Shown: piece after piece, positions 23,646-36,357 of the stretch
Layout of the letters: the number at the start of each line of letters is the position of its first letter
Position numbering within the stretch: position 1 is the first letter of the stretch
NCBI GenBank assembly: GCA_000827325.1
Contig: KN832877.1
Span: 1,240,001-1,304,000 of the forward strand
Direction of reading: 5' to 3'
DNA: 64,000 nucleotides
Source: Oidiodendron maius Zn
Lineage: Eukaryota > Ascomycota > Leotiomycetes > Myxotrichaceae
Made by a program: the position numbers and the translations under genes
Notes under the pieces: model-generated
Database searches by the model: none
What the model was told of the DNA's origin: nothing
The model's input: only the letters and a program-made list of their open reading frames with translations

Positions 23646-24315
23646 TGTGAACTTCGCTGGGGTTTAGGGACAGCGACCGATATACCAGCTGAAGAGGGGC
23701 CAGAGAGCAGCGTATCGAAGCTGCGGGAAGAGACAGAGCCCGCACTCTGCGCGCGTCCACGATATCTTGGCTTCGCGGTCTTGGCGATCTGGAGCAGCAA
23801 CTGTGGCGGTGCAATGACGTACAACAACCGAGATCTGAGAAAGTCTAACGGAGAAGCAATTGCTGTTGTTTTATCAAACGAGAAGCCCATAGACGCCAAT
23901 TTTACTAGTGAGTCCTCATATGAAAGCAAGACTACAACCAAAATAAGTTCAACAAGAAACTCGAATCGAAACTCGACTTCCACGTAATATTCTGCTTGCA
24001 TACATTACTATCACAGCAATCTAAAACCATGTTAATAACCCCACTGTGAGAACAAAGGTAGAATGTGAATTGTGCGAAAGCACCCTCCAACCCTAAATTC
24101 CGTTCAATTGGAGGCCATGTGTGGTATCAACTACGCCGCGGTATGGAAACCCAATGTCATGTCTTGCCAAGTTCATCAAGTTATTTTCCTCTGCTTAATT
24201 AATCCAGTAACCATTATTTGCTCTGCAAGGGTACAAGAAAATATGGCTATCTATTACGCTACTGTACAGTGAAATTCTACTGCTGGTATAGGTACAGTCT
24301 ATCACTCCTATTTAC
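23646..24315. other. Intergenic, no gene seen
   Basis: Lies upstream of YVC1 and downstream of SPF1, both on the minus strand. Overlapping ORFs on both strands extend into the first YVC1 exons, but I see no family signature in them. Confidence 0.45.
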
Positions 24316-27300
24316 CTATTGCACTCTCCGCTGCCCAGTCTGCCCTGACAGTGCGGCCTGCTTACTCGCCTGTTTCTCTTGCAACTTCTTCTCTAGAGCC
24401 TCAATTTCTTTCGCCGCTTTCTCCTCATCTGCCTTGTATTTGTCCTTCAACGCTTGCTCTCTCCTCGCCTCTTCCCGAGCAAGCTGGTCTGGGCGTCTGA
24501 CCGCAATGTCCTTGGGTTTGTAGTCACTGAAGAGTGACTTCAATACCTTCTCGATGATATAGCAGCCAACATAATCGAGGATCATAACAGCCGTCATTGT
24601 AAACTTGAAATCGGCAGTGAAGGGAACCAACTTCATTTTCTCATTGATTTCGGGCACAAATTCTGTGGAGCAGGAGAATGCGATAGCGGACACACCAATA
24701 ATGCCCCAATACATACCACGATTTTCTAGTCTAGGTTAGTTATATATTTAAATCGGACTGTGTGGGATTACGAACCGGACAGAGCTTCCCGGAATGGTCG
24801 GCCTTGGTAGTTGATGGCAAAAGTGGAAATTTGCTGGATAAGTTGCAGCAGATACACGGCGCTGTTCAGCAAGGATGGAGCAAACTCTCCCTCGAGATCT
24901 ATTTCAGAATCACGTCTATACACTTGTTAGCATGTAGATAATTAAATATACGGGGCAAACGCACGGAGCCAGTTGATCGCAGTATCTAGCGATGTAGATC
25001 AGTGTGACAATGTGGATAGCAAACTGGCCAAGGATAGAACCGATGATGTAGAAATTGAAGATGTTCGGCTGTGGGCGTTCTTTGGACAGTCCCTCAACAG
25101 ACTTGGCTCTAGAAATGGACAGGAAGCATACGCTCATTAGCATGCCGCTGATTGTAACCTGCCCGTCGCTGAATTTGATGCCTTCGAGATATAGCACACT
25201 CAAACTGTACGCGCTGATCAAGCAGTTCAGTGCCAGAATCTTGTACATTTGGATAGTGGCAACGAGTGTACACCTGCCCTGCCGGATAATGTTGGGTATG
25301 GCGATGACATTGCTAAGCTTGCTGGTGAAAGGTGCAGCCACTGAAGCATCACCAAGCTTAATCGTAGGTGGCTCAGCGTCATCCAGCTCTGATTCCATCA
25401 TAGATTGGGTGAACCTATCAGCCAAACTGACAGCCTGCTTCTGAGCGGGCGTCATGTTCTGTTGATTCTGGCCATTAATGAGCGCCTGTGCGCCTTGAGT
25501 GGTAATTGTCTCCATATTCGAGTCGGCCGACTCGGCTTCCTTAAGAAGAGCAGCAGCATCTTTCTTTTCTGCTTCACGCTTCATAGCCGTTTCAAAGTGA
25601 GGATTCGATGGTCCCGGAGGATACAAATGCGCAATGAGGACAGGTACCGGGGGAGTTGGTTGGTTGAAACGCTTCATCATTGCGACTTGCTTCTCGTACA
25701 ACTCCTTCATCTTGGAATTTCTGAAATGCTCAGCAATCTTGTTTAGGTCGTCTTGGGATCCGTTTAGTAGCGCAACGCCGATGTGGGCCTGCTTAAGGGC
25801 GCCTACATCATTTGTACCATCGCCGGCCATGAGAGTGTGATATCCCAGGTCTTTTAGTCCCATGAGAATCTCCTCTTTCTGCTTTGGTGAGACACGAGCA
25901 TAAACCCAAGCGTAGCGATAGATTGAGAGTAGAGCAGGTTGTCCTTTGAATTTAGACAGGGCATATCCAGTAACGCAGAGGTCGTTCTCTTCCAGGATCT
26001 TCTTGTCGATAGGCTGGGAGGGGTCGACTGGGATGCTGATGAGGTCGTCGACACTTCTCCAAACAAGCTTCTCTCCAGAGTCATCATGTTCTGGGGCGTC
26101 TAAGATCAAAACATCTCTGTCAACGATCTCTACTTCCCGAGCAACATGCACAGCAGTTAGAGGGTTGTCTCCAGTGATCATGACAACACGGTGACTGCTT
26201 TCATTGAGCATCTGGACAGATGACTTGGCATCATCTTTCAGAGGACAGTGAAGGACCAAGAAACCAGCAAAGTTGAGCTCAGCTTCAACTTTCTCGCGCT
26301 TGAGTTCGTTAATCTTCCCGGAGCCCAATTCTTGGTCAACAGATAGATGCTTATAGGCCAGGGCTAGAACTCGCGAGCCTTTTCTTGTGAAGTATTTGAA
26401 AGTTTCCTCATAATCAGCGGGAACTTTGACCAACATCTTCATAATGGTTTCGGGCGCTCCCTTCACACCAACGAACGTGCTTCGTAGCTTCTTACCAGTT
26501 TCCGGATTTATAGAGGTGATCGTGGCGACAGAACTTTGGCGCTTAAGGGCCGATGAGAATTGAAATCGACGTTTGATTTGGACACTGTTTGAGGCGGTAG
26601 CAAACGATGCCCCCTTGATCACAGTCATTTGTTTGCTCGTGAGGATATCATTCTTCCCCAGAGTCCAACCAAGGGAGGTCAAAGTGGCCTTTTCCATGGG
26701 ATCTCCCACAATGTCGCCTTCGTCCAACTTGACAAGAGCATGCGCGGTGGCAAGTACAAGAGTTGTTTCCAGGCCCGCTTGTAAAACAGGAGTGATATGA
26801 CTATGCGCACCGTCCTTCTCGCGAGGCGTACCCGTACCAGACCGATCTAGTCCAAGACCCGCTATTCCTTCGACAACCAAATCTTCACCTGTGAGGGTAC
26901 CGGTCTTGTCGAAACAAGCAACATCAACTCTACCAGCAAAGGGGATTCGGAAGGGTTCAGTACAGTAGATAGCATATTTGCTGAGGGCCGCAAGACTGGT
27001 ATTAACTGCCAAGCTAAGCTCCATTGGAAGCTCGGGCGGAACAACGCTTGTAACAATCAAAACACAGTCGAGGAGCAACTTAGAGCGCTTTCTATCCTTC
27101 TTGACGCCTTCATCCCAGACGTACCAAGAAGCGGCAATTGCGAAGATAAGGAGGAAGAGAATGAAAAGAAGGGCCTCGGCATTATTAGCGGAGACACGCT
27201 CTGTCGAGTATATCATGGTTCGGACCAAGCTTCCTTGAGAGGTCTCAAAGCCAGTCTTGGTAATGATAGCCATTGCGCCGTTGTCTGGGGGTGCGGGGAC

Positions 27301-28513
27301 GCCAGAGACAATTTTGGGTCTCTCTTCATCACTATTTCCGTGGGTAACTTGAAGGACCTTTGTTCCACCGTAGAGAAACGCATTCTTGTCTAGACCCTCT
27401 GGCTCCAGAACGGCATCCTCGGGCCGGAGCTGTATCGAATCCTTCAGTAGCGGCGTACTCTCGCCAGATAGCATGGCCTCGTTTACTATGGCAGAGCCTT
27501 CGACCAAGATCATGTCGCAGGCGACGCCGCTATCTTCCTTTGTCCTGCCCACAGAAACCAAATCACCAGGCAAAAGCTTGTCACTCTGAGTCTCTGTCCA
27601 TTTATTAAGTCGGTAGACCCAGATATCGTACGGCTTTATGCTCATTCCACGGAATTCATTCAAGGTCCTTTGGCGTTGCCAGACAACTGTGCTTTCAAAG
27701 GCGACTAACATGAAGAGTGTGAAGAGAGAGTAGTACCAGTATTCGTCCAGCATCCATAATCCTACACAGAAAATCTGAAAAACGAAGAATGGAGCCACGG
27801 CATGCTCTCTAAAGAGCTCCAAGAAAGTAGGGACTGGGATATCAAATGTATTGTTGCCATAGTGTTGGTGAATACGGGTGAGCTCTGACTGTGAAGATAT
27901 GCCTCTTGACTTTTGAAAATATCCAATATTGGGCTTTGGAGTAGAGTCGATTGCGTAGGTTAGAGGCTGAAAGGTTTTGCGATCGGGATCATATAGGAAT
28001 CGGCGCTTTTGAAAGAGAAACGAAACGTTCTGCCTGCCTCCAATCTAGAATGTATTGGTGAGCGCTGTTCAACTAGGTAAACTGGGAGAAGTAGGGCAGT
28101 ACATTGTCGCGATCAATTTTACAGATGTCAGAAGCGCCAGCATTTGCGACGGGAAGAACTTTAATTAGAGTGGCATCTGCGACGGTCTTGGCCTTTATGG
28201 ACGTGAAGAGAGCCTTCAGGTTGACATTCCAATTTGTACTCAGCCAGACAAGACTTTGCGCCGTGATGATAGTACCACACCAAACAAAAGTCCACTCGGG
28301 GCCGCCAATGTACTTGTCATAAAGATCCGGGGTCAGGAAGTACCGCAAGAAAACCGGCCATATAATTGCAAAAGGCCACACATAGGTGTGCAGGTACAAC
28401 GGCACTGGAGGAGGTCAGTATTGTGAAATTCGGAATTTTTGAGGGACGAGAGGCTGACAAGGAACATGCAAAGAAGCCGATGCAATCAGAGGATTATCAA
28501 CAAGGGACGCCAT
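24316..28513 (-). CDS. SPF1: P5A-type ATPase Spf1 (ER membrane-helix dislocase)
   Basis: Predicted 1,328-residue protein from exons 28513-28459, 28404-28103, 28044-24965, 24915-24776 and 24725-24316. P-type ATPase features are all present: NEAMLSGESTP (actuator), TSVVPPELPMELSLAV (P5 hallmark in M4), the phosphorylated Asp in DKTGTLTGEDL at about residue 498, the MITGDNPLTAVHVA hinge and MAGDGTNDVGALK. The C-terminus is a long Lys/Glu-rich coiled-coil-like tail ending in RRVQ. Spf1 sits in the ER, removes mistargeted tail-anchored proteins and affects manganese and sterol balance. The first exon (MASLVDNPLIASASLHVP) is joined through an unusual GTCAGC donor; this start gives the conserved N-terminus. 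PLD is divergently transcribed 636 bases away. Confidence 0.96.
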
Positions 28514-29149
28514 CCGCGCAACTGGGTGAGGAATCAACGCGCGATGGGTTGCGAAGGAAATAGGTTGAAGCGGATGTTGGAGATCTCGACACGATACACA
28601 AAATCGTGAGGCCAAAGTCTCCTATCTGTCGATCTCGGATGGCGGAATTTCTTTTTCGCGTTCTTACGGTAACTTATGCATGACTAAGCATTATATAATC
28701 CAAATTCTTTGTATCACGTGATTTAAGCAACAAGAGGTACATTTTCTAGCTTGGCGCCAAGAAATGCCTTCCTAAGTACATAGGTATCTTATATGGCCAT
28801 CACTCGCCCTATAAGTTCTTTAAGTTGAGGGCTGTGCTTGGCCGCTGAACCGCTTGGCCGCAGATTGGGCATGGCTTCGCCCGGCCCTTTTTCTATTTGC
28901 ATCGACCCAAGGTTGGCGGGAAATCCGAACCTCCCATTCTACCCGTGTATCCATTTTCGCCAGCGGTGTATGGAGCCATGACATCACACAAGGCTGGGCA
29001 TTCTGGAGCAAGATTTGGTACTAGTCCATTGTACCCCTCAATGCTTTAGCTCTCCGTTCTATTTTCTCAATTTCCATTTCCCACTACACGCCTAAATTTA
29101 ATATACCTATGATATTAAAAATCCCTTTAACCAGCTTCATTGAACTACA
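28514..29149. promoter_or_regulatory. Divergent promoter region SPF1 / phospholipase D
   Basis: About 640 bases with no supported gene between two diverging starts. No sharp motif is assigned; a CACGTG word lies near 28714. Confidence 0.5.
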
Positions 29150-31991
29150 ATGACAACCAACGATCCATCCGATGATGGCTCCAAGTCGGAGCACCTGAAA
29201 GACAAACTTAAGCATCCGTTTGAACATATGCGTGAGAAATTTCAGGATAGCAAGCTCTACGACGTTAAAGCTGCACTGAGCCACAAAAAGTGAGCGCGAC
29301 TAGTTAGGGCCTGTAGACTGAACATTAGCTGATAACTCAGGCACGAGATTGGAAAGTTGGCAAATCTAGTGAGCATTATATTTGTGGTTGCTGGGAGCTG
29401 TAACTGACTCGGCAGTTTAATTCAAACCACCGCCATGATGAAGAGCACGAGAAAGCCACAGACAAGAAGAGAACAAAAATTAGCGACCGCCATCGCTTTC
29501 GCTCCTTTGCACCCGAACGCCCTGCTAATAATGTTAAATGGTATGTGGATGGGCGAGATTACTACTGGGTTAGTGTAATTCTTTATATGATATATAGCAG
29601 CAGCTAGTGACGTCTTCAGGCGGTCTCAATTGCCCTCGAGCGAGCACAAGAGACCATATACATTGAGGATTGGTGGCTCTCTCCCGAACTATTCATGCGA
29701 AGACCCCCATATTTTAATCAAGAGTGGCGATTGGACCAGATTCTGAAGCGCAAAGCTGAGGCTGGAGTCAAAATATACGTGATTGTCTATCGCGAGGTTG
29801 AGGCAAGTTCATTGGACCTGACGCAGACTTCGTACTTGAATACTGACGCTTCTCAAGGCCGCAGTCACTTGCAACTCCGAGCACACGAAGCTTGCTCTTC
29901 AAGCACTCTGCCCCAAAGGAACTAAAGGGCACGGGAACATCATGGTCATGCGCCACCCTGATCATAACGTCTTCGAGAACGCGGCGGACATGACATTCTA
30001 CTGGGCACACCATGAGAAATTTATCGTCATCGACTATAATATGGCATTCATTGGCGGTCTTGATCTCTGTTTTGGAAGGTGGGATAATCACCAACACCCT
30101 CTTGCTGATGCGCATCCTGCAGGCGTGTCCACTGAAATATGGCCGGGGCAAGATTTCAATAATAACCGCGTCATGGATTTCCAGAATGTGCAAGATTGGA
30201 AATCGAACGTAATTTCTAAAGCCGAATATGGGCGTATGCCATGGCATGACGTTGCTATGGGACTTACGGGAGACTGTGTACTTGACATTGCTGAACATTT
30301 TGTTCTACGCTGGAATTTTGTCAAGCGTGACAAGTACAAGCGAGATGGGAGATTTGACTGGCTTGTGATGGCAGGCCGAGAAGATGCAGATGAAGATTTA
30401 ATTGGAGTCCAGAGACCAACATTCCCTGTGGGAGAGTATATCCGACATCCATTGTCTTCACTAAGAGACAAAGCTCCAGGCAAGCAAGGCACTGTTAATG
30501 CGCAGGTCGTGCGAAGCAGTGCTGACTGGTCTAGCGGTATTCTGACCGAGCACAGCATACAGAATGCTTACGTTGAAGTTATCCAGAATGCGCAACACTA
30601 CATTTACATTGAGAATCAGTTTTTCATTACTGCAACGAGGGATCAACAGTCACCGATCAAGAATACTATAGGGAGAGCCATAGTTAATGCGGTTGTACGA
30701 GCAGCAAAAGAAGGACGCAAATTCCGTATCATCGCAATCATACCAGCTATTCCAGGCTTTGCAGGCGATCTTCGAGATGAGGGTGCTCTAGGTACAAGAG
30801 CCATCATGAGTTACCAATATCAGTCTATTTGCCGAGGAGAACACTCTATCTTTGGACAAATCCGAGCTGAGGGTGTAGATCCTTCAAAATATATTTTCTT
30901 CTTCAACCTTCGTTCATACGATCGACTCAATGTCACTCCAGCCTTGAAAAAGCAGGAAGAGCAATCAGGTATAAAATATCAGGATGTCCAACGCGCTGAA
31001 GCCTACGAGATTATGGATGCCGATATCCACGGCGCAAAGGATTCAAACGAAGGTACGCACAGGCCCTCGGATATGCAATCCTCCTCATATATGCCAGACG
31101 ATTCTGGAAATGAGGATTTGGAGAGGAAGACCGATGCAAAGCGTCAGTTCGAAGCAGCAGCCGAAGCAGCCGGATCTGGCCGCGAGCCAGAGAGCTCAGA
31201 TACTGTTGCCAAGCATGCCATGTACCAAATGCCAAAACTCGAGGATGAGCCTTGGGAGGGAAATTTAGAAGATGAGGTAGATAATTGGTTCCAAGAAGAA
31301 TTATACGTCCACGCCAAGCTTTTGATTGCTGATGATAAGACTGTCATTTGTGGGAGCTCCAACATCAACGACAGGTCCCAAGTAGGATATCACGATAGTG
31401 AATTATCCCTAGTCATAACAGATACAAAATCACTTCCGTCAAAAATGAATGGGCAAGTATACCAAGCAGGATACCATGCGGCTACACTTCGCCGGTACCT
31501 CTGGCGCGAGCATCTTGGGCTGCTATCTCCTCAGGAACTAGATGCAAGCAAGGATGCAAATGCGCAACCACCAGACGTACCGAACGATCCATACGAAGGA
31601 GATACTTATGAATTTGTTGCGGATCCTCTCAGTGATGAAGTCTGGGATATGTGGACATCACGCGCTACCCAAAATACACAAGTCTTCCGAGAGCTATTCC
31701 ATGCCGATCCGGATAACTGTGGTTTGTGTCCCTTCCAATCTACCCTATCGCTTCACTGACCTCATCTGCCTGGAAGTTAAAACATTTGAAGACTATGATA
31801 GATATCTTCCCGCCAAAAGTATCAAAGCGGGACATATCTATGACCGATTAAGGGACCCACGCGAGATTCGCCAGAAACTTGATTTGATTAAAGGACATCT
31901 GGTATGGATGCCTTTGGATTTCTTGAAAGACTCAAAGATGGCAGAGACAGGTTTACAAGTCAATTCTTTGACAGAGAGCATTTATACTTAA
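29150..31991 (+). CDS. Phospholipase D (two HKD motifs, no PX/PH domains)
   Basis: Predicted 860-residue protein from exons 29150-29289, 29341-29368, 29416-29568, 29620-29802, 29858-31721 and 31777-31991. Two HKD active-site motifs are clear: HEKFIVID (about residues 220-227) and HAKLLIADD (about 653), followed by GSSNINDRS. The enzyme hydrolyses phosphatidylcholine to phosphatidic acid and choline. It lacks PX and PH domains, as in the shorter filamentous-fungal PLDs related to Spo14. The second exon has only 28 bases. The fourth intron starts with GCAAGT instead of GT, and using it restores the conserved VEAAVTCNS. A region around residues 560-620 is Glu/Ser/Ala-rich and probably disordered. 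Confidence 0.93.
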
Positions 31992-32507
31992 GCGCGTTCC
32001 CACTTGTATAGCAAGCGTAAGGCAGTTCGTGAGGTGCAGTATTGATTTCGTCGATTCGGATGGATATGTGTCTGGAAAGGAATTATGTTGGAAGAGCATC
32101 TAGTAAGCTGAAATAGAGCAGTGTAGAAAGATATCTTTCTTCCTTCAAAGTGGGTCCTTCTATACCGGCACTTCGAACGAATTGTTCATTTATACCTAGT
32201 CATTGAGCCACATACAAACAATGCCATAATGCGACAAAATCTTTATATTTTTAGCAGGTGTGCTAACAGTAGATGCCAAGGTCATCACAGAATTCCCATT
32301 AGTACTTCAAATAGTGTTATTGGAGTGGAAGTTCCCTTGATCATCCATCTAAATCGTGACCTCGTCTTACTGAATGTCTGTCCCTTTCAAACACGATACT
32401 TTAAATACCATCGTGACAGCTTGCATTATTATCTGCTTGCCACTCTTTGCCTTTTTTATTCCATTTCATAGAGAAATCTACTCTAGCCGTATGTTTCGAT
32501 CTCTCCA
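31992..32507. other. Intergenic between convergent genes
   Basis: Shared 3' region of phospholipase D and the small membrane protein gene. No gene seen. Confidence 0.5.
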
Positions 32508-32953
32508 CTATCCATCTCTAATGTCACTCTGGGCCTGTTTTTGACGACTTCTTTCCATCCTCTTCACCCGATTACCCTGAACGTTTGCAATGGCGAGTAG
32601 CTGCACTGCAACCATCAGAGCAGTATAATTCCAACACGTCTGGTTATTTGCATGCACATCTAGGTAGAGCGTGGAGCCTGGTGCGGGGCCAAAGCCTTCC
32701 AGTCGTGGATACGGGGAGATTGATGGTATATGTGGCTTAGGTTGGAAATGCGAGATGACAGTATTAATAAGGTGAAGAAGAAGTGGCGGATTGAGAAAGA
32801 TGGCAGGGAAGAGGTAGTTTGTTGAAATAGAAGGGAATCGGAACGACAGGGGCATGCTGGATATTGGTGCAACTGTAACTTTGTCAGTGAGACGTATAGA
32901 TTTATTCAAGGTGAAAAGACCAATACGGAATGAGGGCTTCTAGTACCTGGCAT
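32508..32953 (-). CDS. Conserved small fungal membrane protein, function unknown
   Basis: Predicted 123 residues from a 7-base first exon (32953-32947) and a second exon 32872-32508. The joined N-terminus reads MPVAPISSMPLSFRFPSIST. Two hydrophobic segments (about YLFPAIFLNPPLLLHLINTV and YTALMVAVQLLAIANV) flank a loop with GPAPGSTLYLDVH, and a basic C-terminus (RVKRMERSRQKQ) follows. The gap between the helices and the pattern look like a small fungal-specific membrane protein, but I cannot name a function. If the mini-exon is wrong, translation could begin at the Met of MPLSFRF inside exon 2, giving a protein nine residues shorter. Confidence 0.6.
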
Positions 32954-33782
32954 CTGCAGTAATCTATCTAGATCCTAGCTGGATCAAAGTGGAAAAAAAG
33001 AGATTTGCCATGGATATTTGAATAAGTGAATGTTTGTGCTCGAATGTTGCGATTGTCCTTCGCGCAGGTAGGTTGTGAATCCTGGCTAGATGCAATTGCA
33101 CCACCTATTGTTTTTTTATGACAACTTCGCTTATAAAAATGCGAAAGAAATTGATTTTATAGGCAAACATTATGTGAAAGAAGAGTTGCCTCGCGAGGAA
33201 GTAAATGTGCTTTGATTTACCAAGTCCCATAAAGCACAAATATACATATGCACCGTTCTTGTTCTTGACAGCAGATATTTTCTAGAAGAAAATAACAGAT
33301 GTTATATTTAATTCAAGAATAATCAGAAAATGAATCCAGATAAGGGAAAGAAGCTGCAGACTTTCAAATTCTTGCTCCGTCAAAGGAGTGAATGATGCAA
33401 CCTACCTTTATCCACGCAACACCAGCCAGCATGTGATGTCAAAAAAAGATGACTAAATCCAGTTGATCCTCTGGCATTCTAGCTAATGTGGATATGTTGC
33501 ATGGCTGATCTGGCATCTGATATACTGCATGATGAAGGGCAAGAATCGATGAGCAAGGATAATCCATTAGCCACAGCACTAGCCACACGTCAAACTTCTT
33601 GCTCCAGCCACATTTCGTCACGCCACGTATTTAGTTTACCTCTTTATCAAGGGAGGCTTTTAGGCTCAAGAGTATAAGACTTCGAGACTTGAAACTATAC
33701 ACATCTTTAAACGCCATTGCACCTTCAACCTCAAGCAGGGCGCATTACTTTCGGAGTCCTAGACGGGCTCTTCAAACTCACC
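32954..33782. other. Divergent intergenic region, no gene seen
   Basis: About 830 bases between the small membrane protein gene and BOS1. I see only short ORFs without family signatures. Confidence 0.5.
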
Positions 33783-34564
33783 ATGGTACCTCACACTCCT
33801 TTTGTGTCGGTTTCTCAAAATAAGATTGACACTAATGTTTGCCCCTTGGATAGAACACATCGTTCAATACCGCCCTTAAACAATCCTCCTCTCTAAAACG
33901 CGACCTCTCCTCTCCTCCTACGGCCCTCACTCCTTCACTCCTCGGCCAAATATCTGCATCCCTGACGTCCTTCTCTCGGACCCTAGACCAGTATGCGGAC
34001 GTGACTAGAAATGAACTCAATCCCTCCAAGAAGGAAAAGGCCTCAGAACGATTAGCGTCTTTCCGTAGCGAACTGCAAGCATATCGCGAGCAACTAAAGG
34101 AGTTGAAATTACAGAGCGAGGATGCCAGTGCAGCATCTAATAGGACCGAACTGCTTGGCCGGCGACCGCATCATACGGCCACGCCAGATAATCCCTACGC
34201 CAATGCTACCAATCCGAGTAGTAGCAGCCCATGGGCGCCAAAGGAAAGCGGGCTAGGGATGGGGAGTAATGATTACACACGTGAGACGCACGCTTTGCGA
34301 GAGCAAAACTTCTTCGCAAACACGCATACGGCGCTAGACGAATACTTAGCCAGAGGACAGGCAGTGCTAGGGGATCTGGGGCAACAGAGAGAAATGCTGA
34401 AGGGCACGCAGAAAAGATTGTACAGTGTGGCAAATACATTAGGCGTCAGCGGAGATACTATTCGAATGGTAGAGAGGAGGGTGAAGGAAGATAAGTGGAT
34501 TTTCTGGGGTGGAGTTGTCGTTTTCTTCGGCTTTTGCTGGCTGGTACTGCACTATCTCAGGTAA
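33783..34564 (+). CDS. BOS1: ER-Golgi SNARE Bos1
   Basis: Predicted 237-residue protein. The first exon appears to be just the start codon (33783-33785), followed by a 68-base intron (GTACCT to TAG) and exon 33854-34564. Without it no upstream ATG exists in frame for the conserved N-terminus (FNTALKQSSSLKRDL). An N-terminal helical domain is followed by a linker with SNRTELLGRRPHHTATPDNPY and the SNARE motif. The latter has REQNFFANTH, then the zero-layer Gln in LGDLGQQREMLKGTQ. A single C-terminal membrane anchor (WGGVVVFFGFCWLVLHYL) ends the protein. Bos1 drives fusion of COPII vesicles with the Golgi. Confidence 0.93.
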
Positions 34565-34922
34565 TCGGAGATGGACGGCTGCCTTTAGAATCTGCTGAGA
34601 ACAGGCCGATAATCTCATGGGATAAGTTGTATGCGCAGGATGTTACCACGAAGTGTCAGTGGGTATAGCGAGGAGTTTGGCGTCAAGGTGTATCAACAGC
34701 AGAAACAGGATTATTACCATTTGGTACATGCCTGACCTATAGCTTTATTCTTTCCCCACTTGCAAATTAGCGTGGCTCACTCTGTTTTCTGCTGATTTGG
34801 CATCTCAATATACTAGAAGAGGCAGAAGAGCTCAGGCTGTTGCACCCTAATTGTTTATCGTTAAATTCGTTACATTCTATACTATTACGCTGTGATTCCA
34901 AGTGGTTTAAGTTTACAATTTC
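34565..34922. other. Intergenic between convergent genes
   Basis: Shared 3' region of BOS1 and the glutathione-transferase-like gene. No gene seen. Confidence 0.5.
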
Positions 34923-35889
34923 TCAATGTAACTCGGGAAAAACCTCCTTAAATGCTTCACGACTAGTGTAGTTCTCCCACCACTTACGCAATTTTGGCCC
35001 AAACTTGAAATCGGGGACGGACCTCTTGATATTGTCCTCCAGCTTCGATAGATCGCCGATTTCCTTAGTTCCAACGTGTGCCATAGCATGTGCAAGCCAT
35101 GGCACTGCATGAAGGTCTGCATGTGTGACTTGTTCACCAGTCGCATATGGCAAGACAAGGAGCGTCTCCAGCCGATTCACCTCTGCAGCGAATCGGGCAT
35201 ATCCGGCGTGAGTCGCCTTGAAAAATGTATCGTGTTCAGCAGACGGCCCAGTGGTGTATATATGGTGCAGCGCACCATTCTCTATAGCTTTTGGCCCATA
35301 GAATGGATGGTCTGGGTATGTCAAATGGTTTTTTTCAAGGGCTTTTTGCCTGGCTGCAATGAAATCGCCATAACCTCCAGTCCGTTTGGCATTTAGCTCC
35401 TTAACATCTCGTGCCTGTAAAAGAATGAGATTTGTACCGACATCGTCGGAGTGCACCAAGGCAATGATTGCGTCCATATTAGCCTTTAGTTTAGGATCGC
35501 TAGGAGTGAGAGATGGCGTCTTAATCTCATCAAGGTAATTGAGAACATCTCGGCTATCAATGAGAGTCTTGTTAAGTGAGGGTACGACGAGAGATGGAAC
35601 TGTCCCCATGGGATTGATCTTGATGTATTCTGGATCAAAGTTTGCTGCCTCCACTAAAGCCGTTAACAGGTTGCCTTTTATGATTCCAAAGAGAACTTAC
35701 TCAAGTCAATTTCCTTAATCTCTACTTCATCTTTCTTATATCCCTTTTCTGCGAGTCCAAGCTTTGGTACATTTGCCCATTGCGACGCAAGTGACGAGTA
35801 GAGAACCGGCTATATTAGAGTTATATATACATTCATGTAGTGAGTTTTGGGGGGGGGGGGGGGGGGGGGTTGCAAACCTTTTGAGACAT
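34923..35889 (-). CDS. Glutathione S-transferase-like protein
   Basis: Predicted 283 residues from exons 35889-35878 (12 bases: MSQK), 35809-35701 and 35653-34923. The N-terminal half has a thioredoxin-like GST fold (PVLYSSLASQWANVPKLGLAEKGY, then INPMGTVPSLVV with the cis-Pro and an SRDVLNYLD loop standing in for the usual ES). The C-terminal half is helical, with THADLHAVPWLAH matching the N-capping region of GSTs. An internal insertion (about residues 90-160) makes it longer than typical GSTs. Probable glutathione conjugation or reduction; the substrate is unknown. Intron 1 holds a run of 21 C on the coding strand. Confidence 0.8.
35849..35869 (+). repeat. Poly-G run (21 G) inside a GST intron
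   Basis: Uninterrupted 21-base homopolymer, read as C on the coding strand, between the 12-base first exon and second exon of the GST-like gene. It places a G/C tract in a 68-base intron. Its length may be inaccurate in the assembly. Confidence 0.85.
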
Positions 35890-36357
35890 TGCAAACTGGA
35901 ATGGCTAAGGTTAGCTATTAAAATGTTTCTGGAGAAGTCAGAGGATTTTTATGTTCATACTGCAAAGTAAATTCAATGGAAGCTCTCATGGCTATCTTAT
36001 ATACCTTCATCGATGCTATGATGTTACCATGCTATGTTTCTGTGACTTTGATTACGGTAACCAGCTAAGCGATTTTAGGTCGGATTCCACATCACGACCT
36101 CGGCTTCGCCAGACATCACTCATTACGCCGATTATGCACGCATGATAAAGCCAAGCATTCATAATTTCAGAGGCGGAGAGTTTCTACCTTCTCGATATTG
36201 TCATCGCGGTAATGCAGCAGGCTGGTCTGGCCCGCAGCATCCCGGGCTAGAATCGCGGGATTTGTAACATACAATAGCACCGTTACCTCTGTAAGTTGAA
36301 GCAATACTGTACATGTAGTATATGTAGTACATGTTATCATACAATTTGATCGATTTA
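35890..36357. other. Intergenic, no gene seen
   Basis: Between two GST-fold genes on the same strand. It should hold the promoter of the GST-like gene. Confidence 0.5.
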
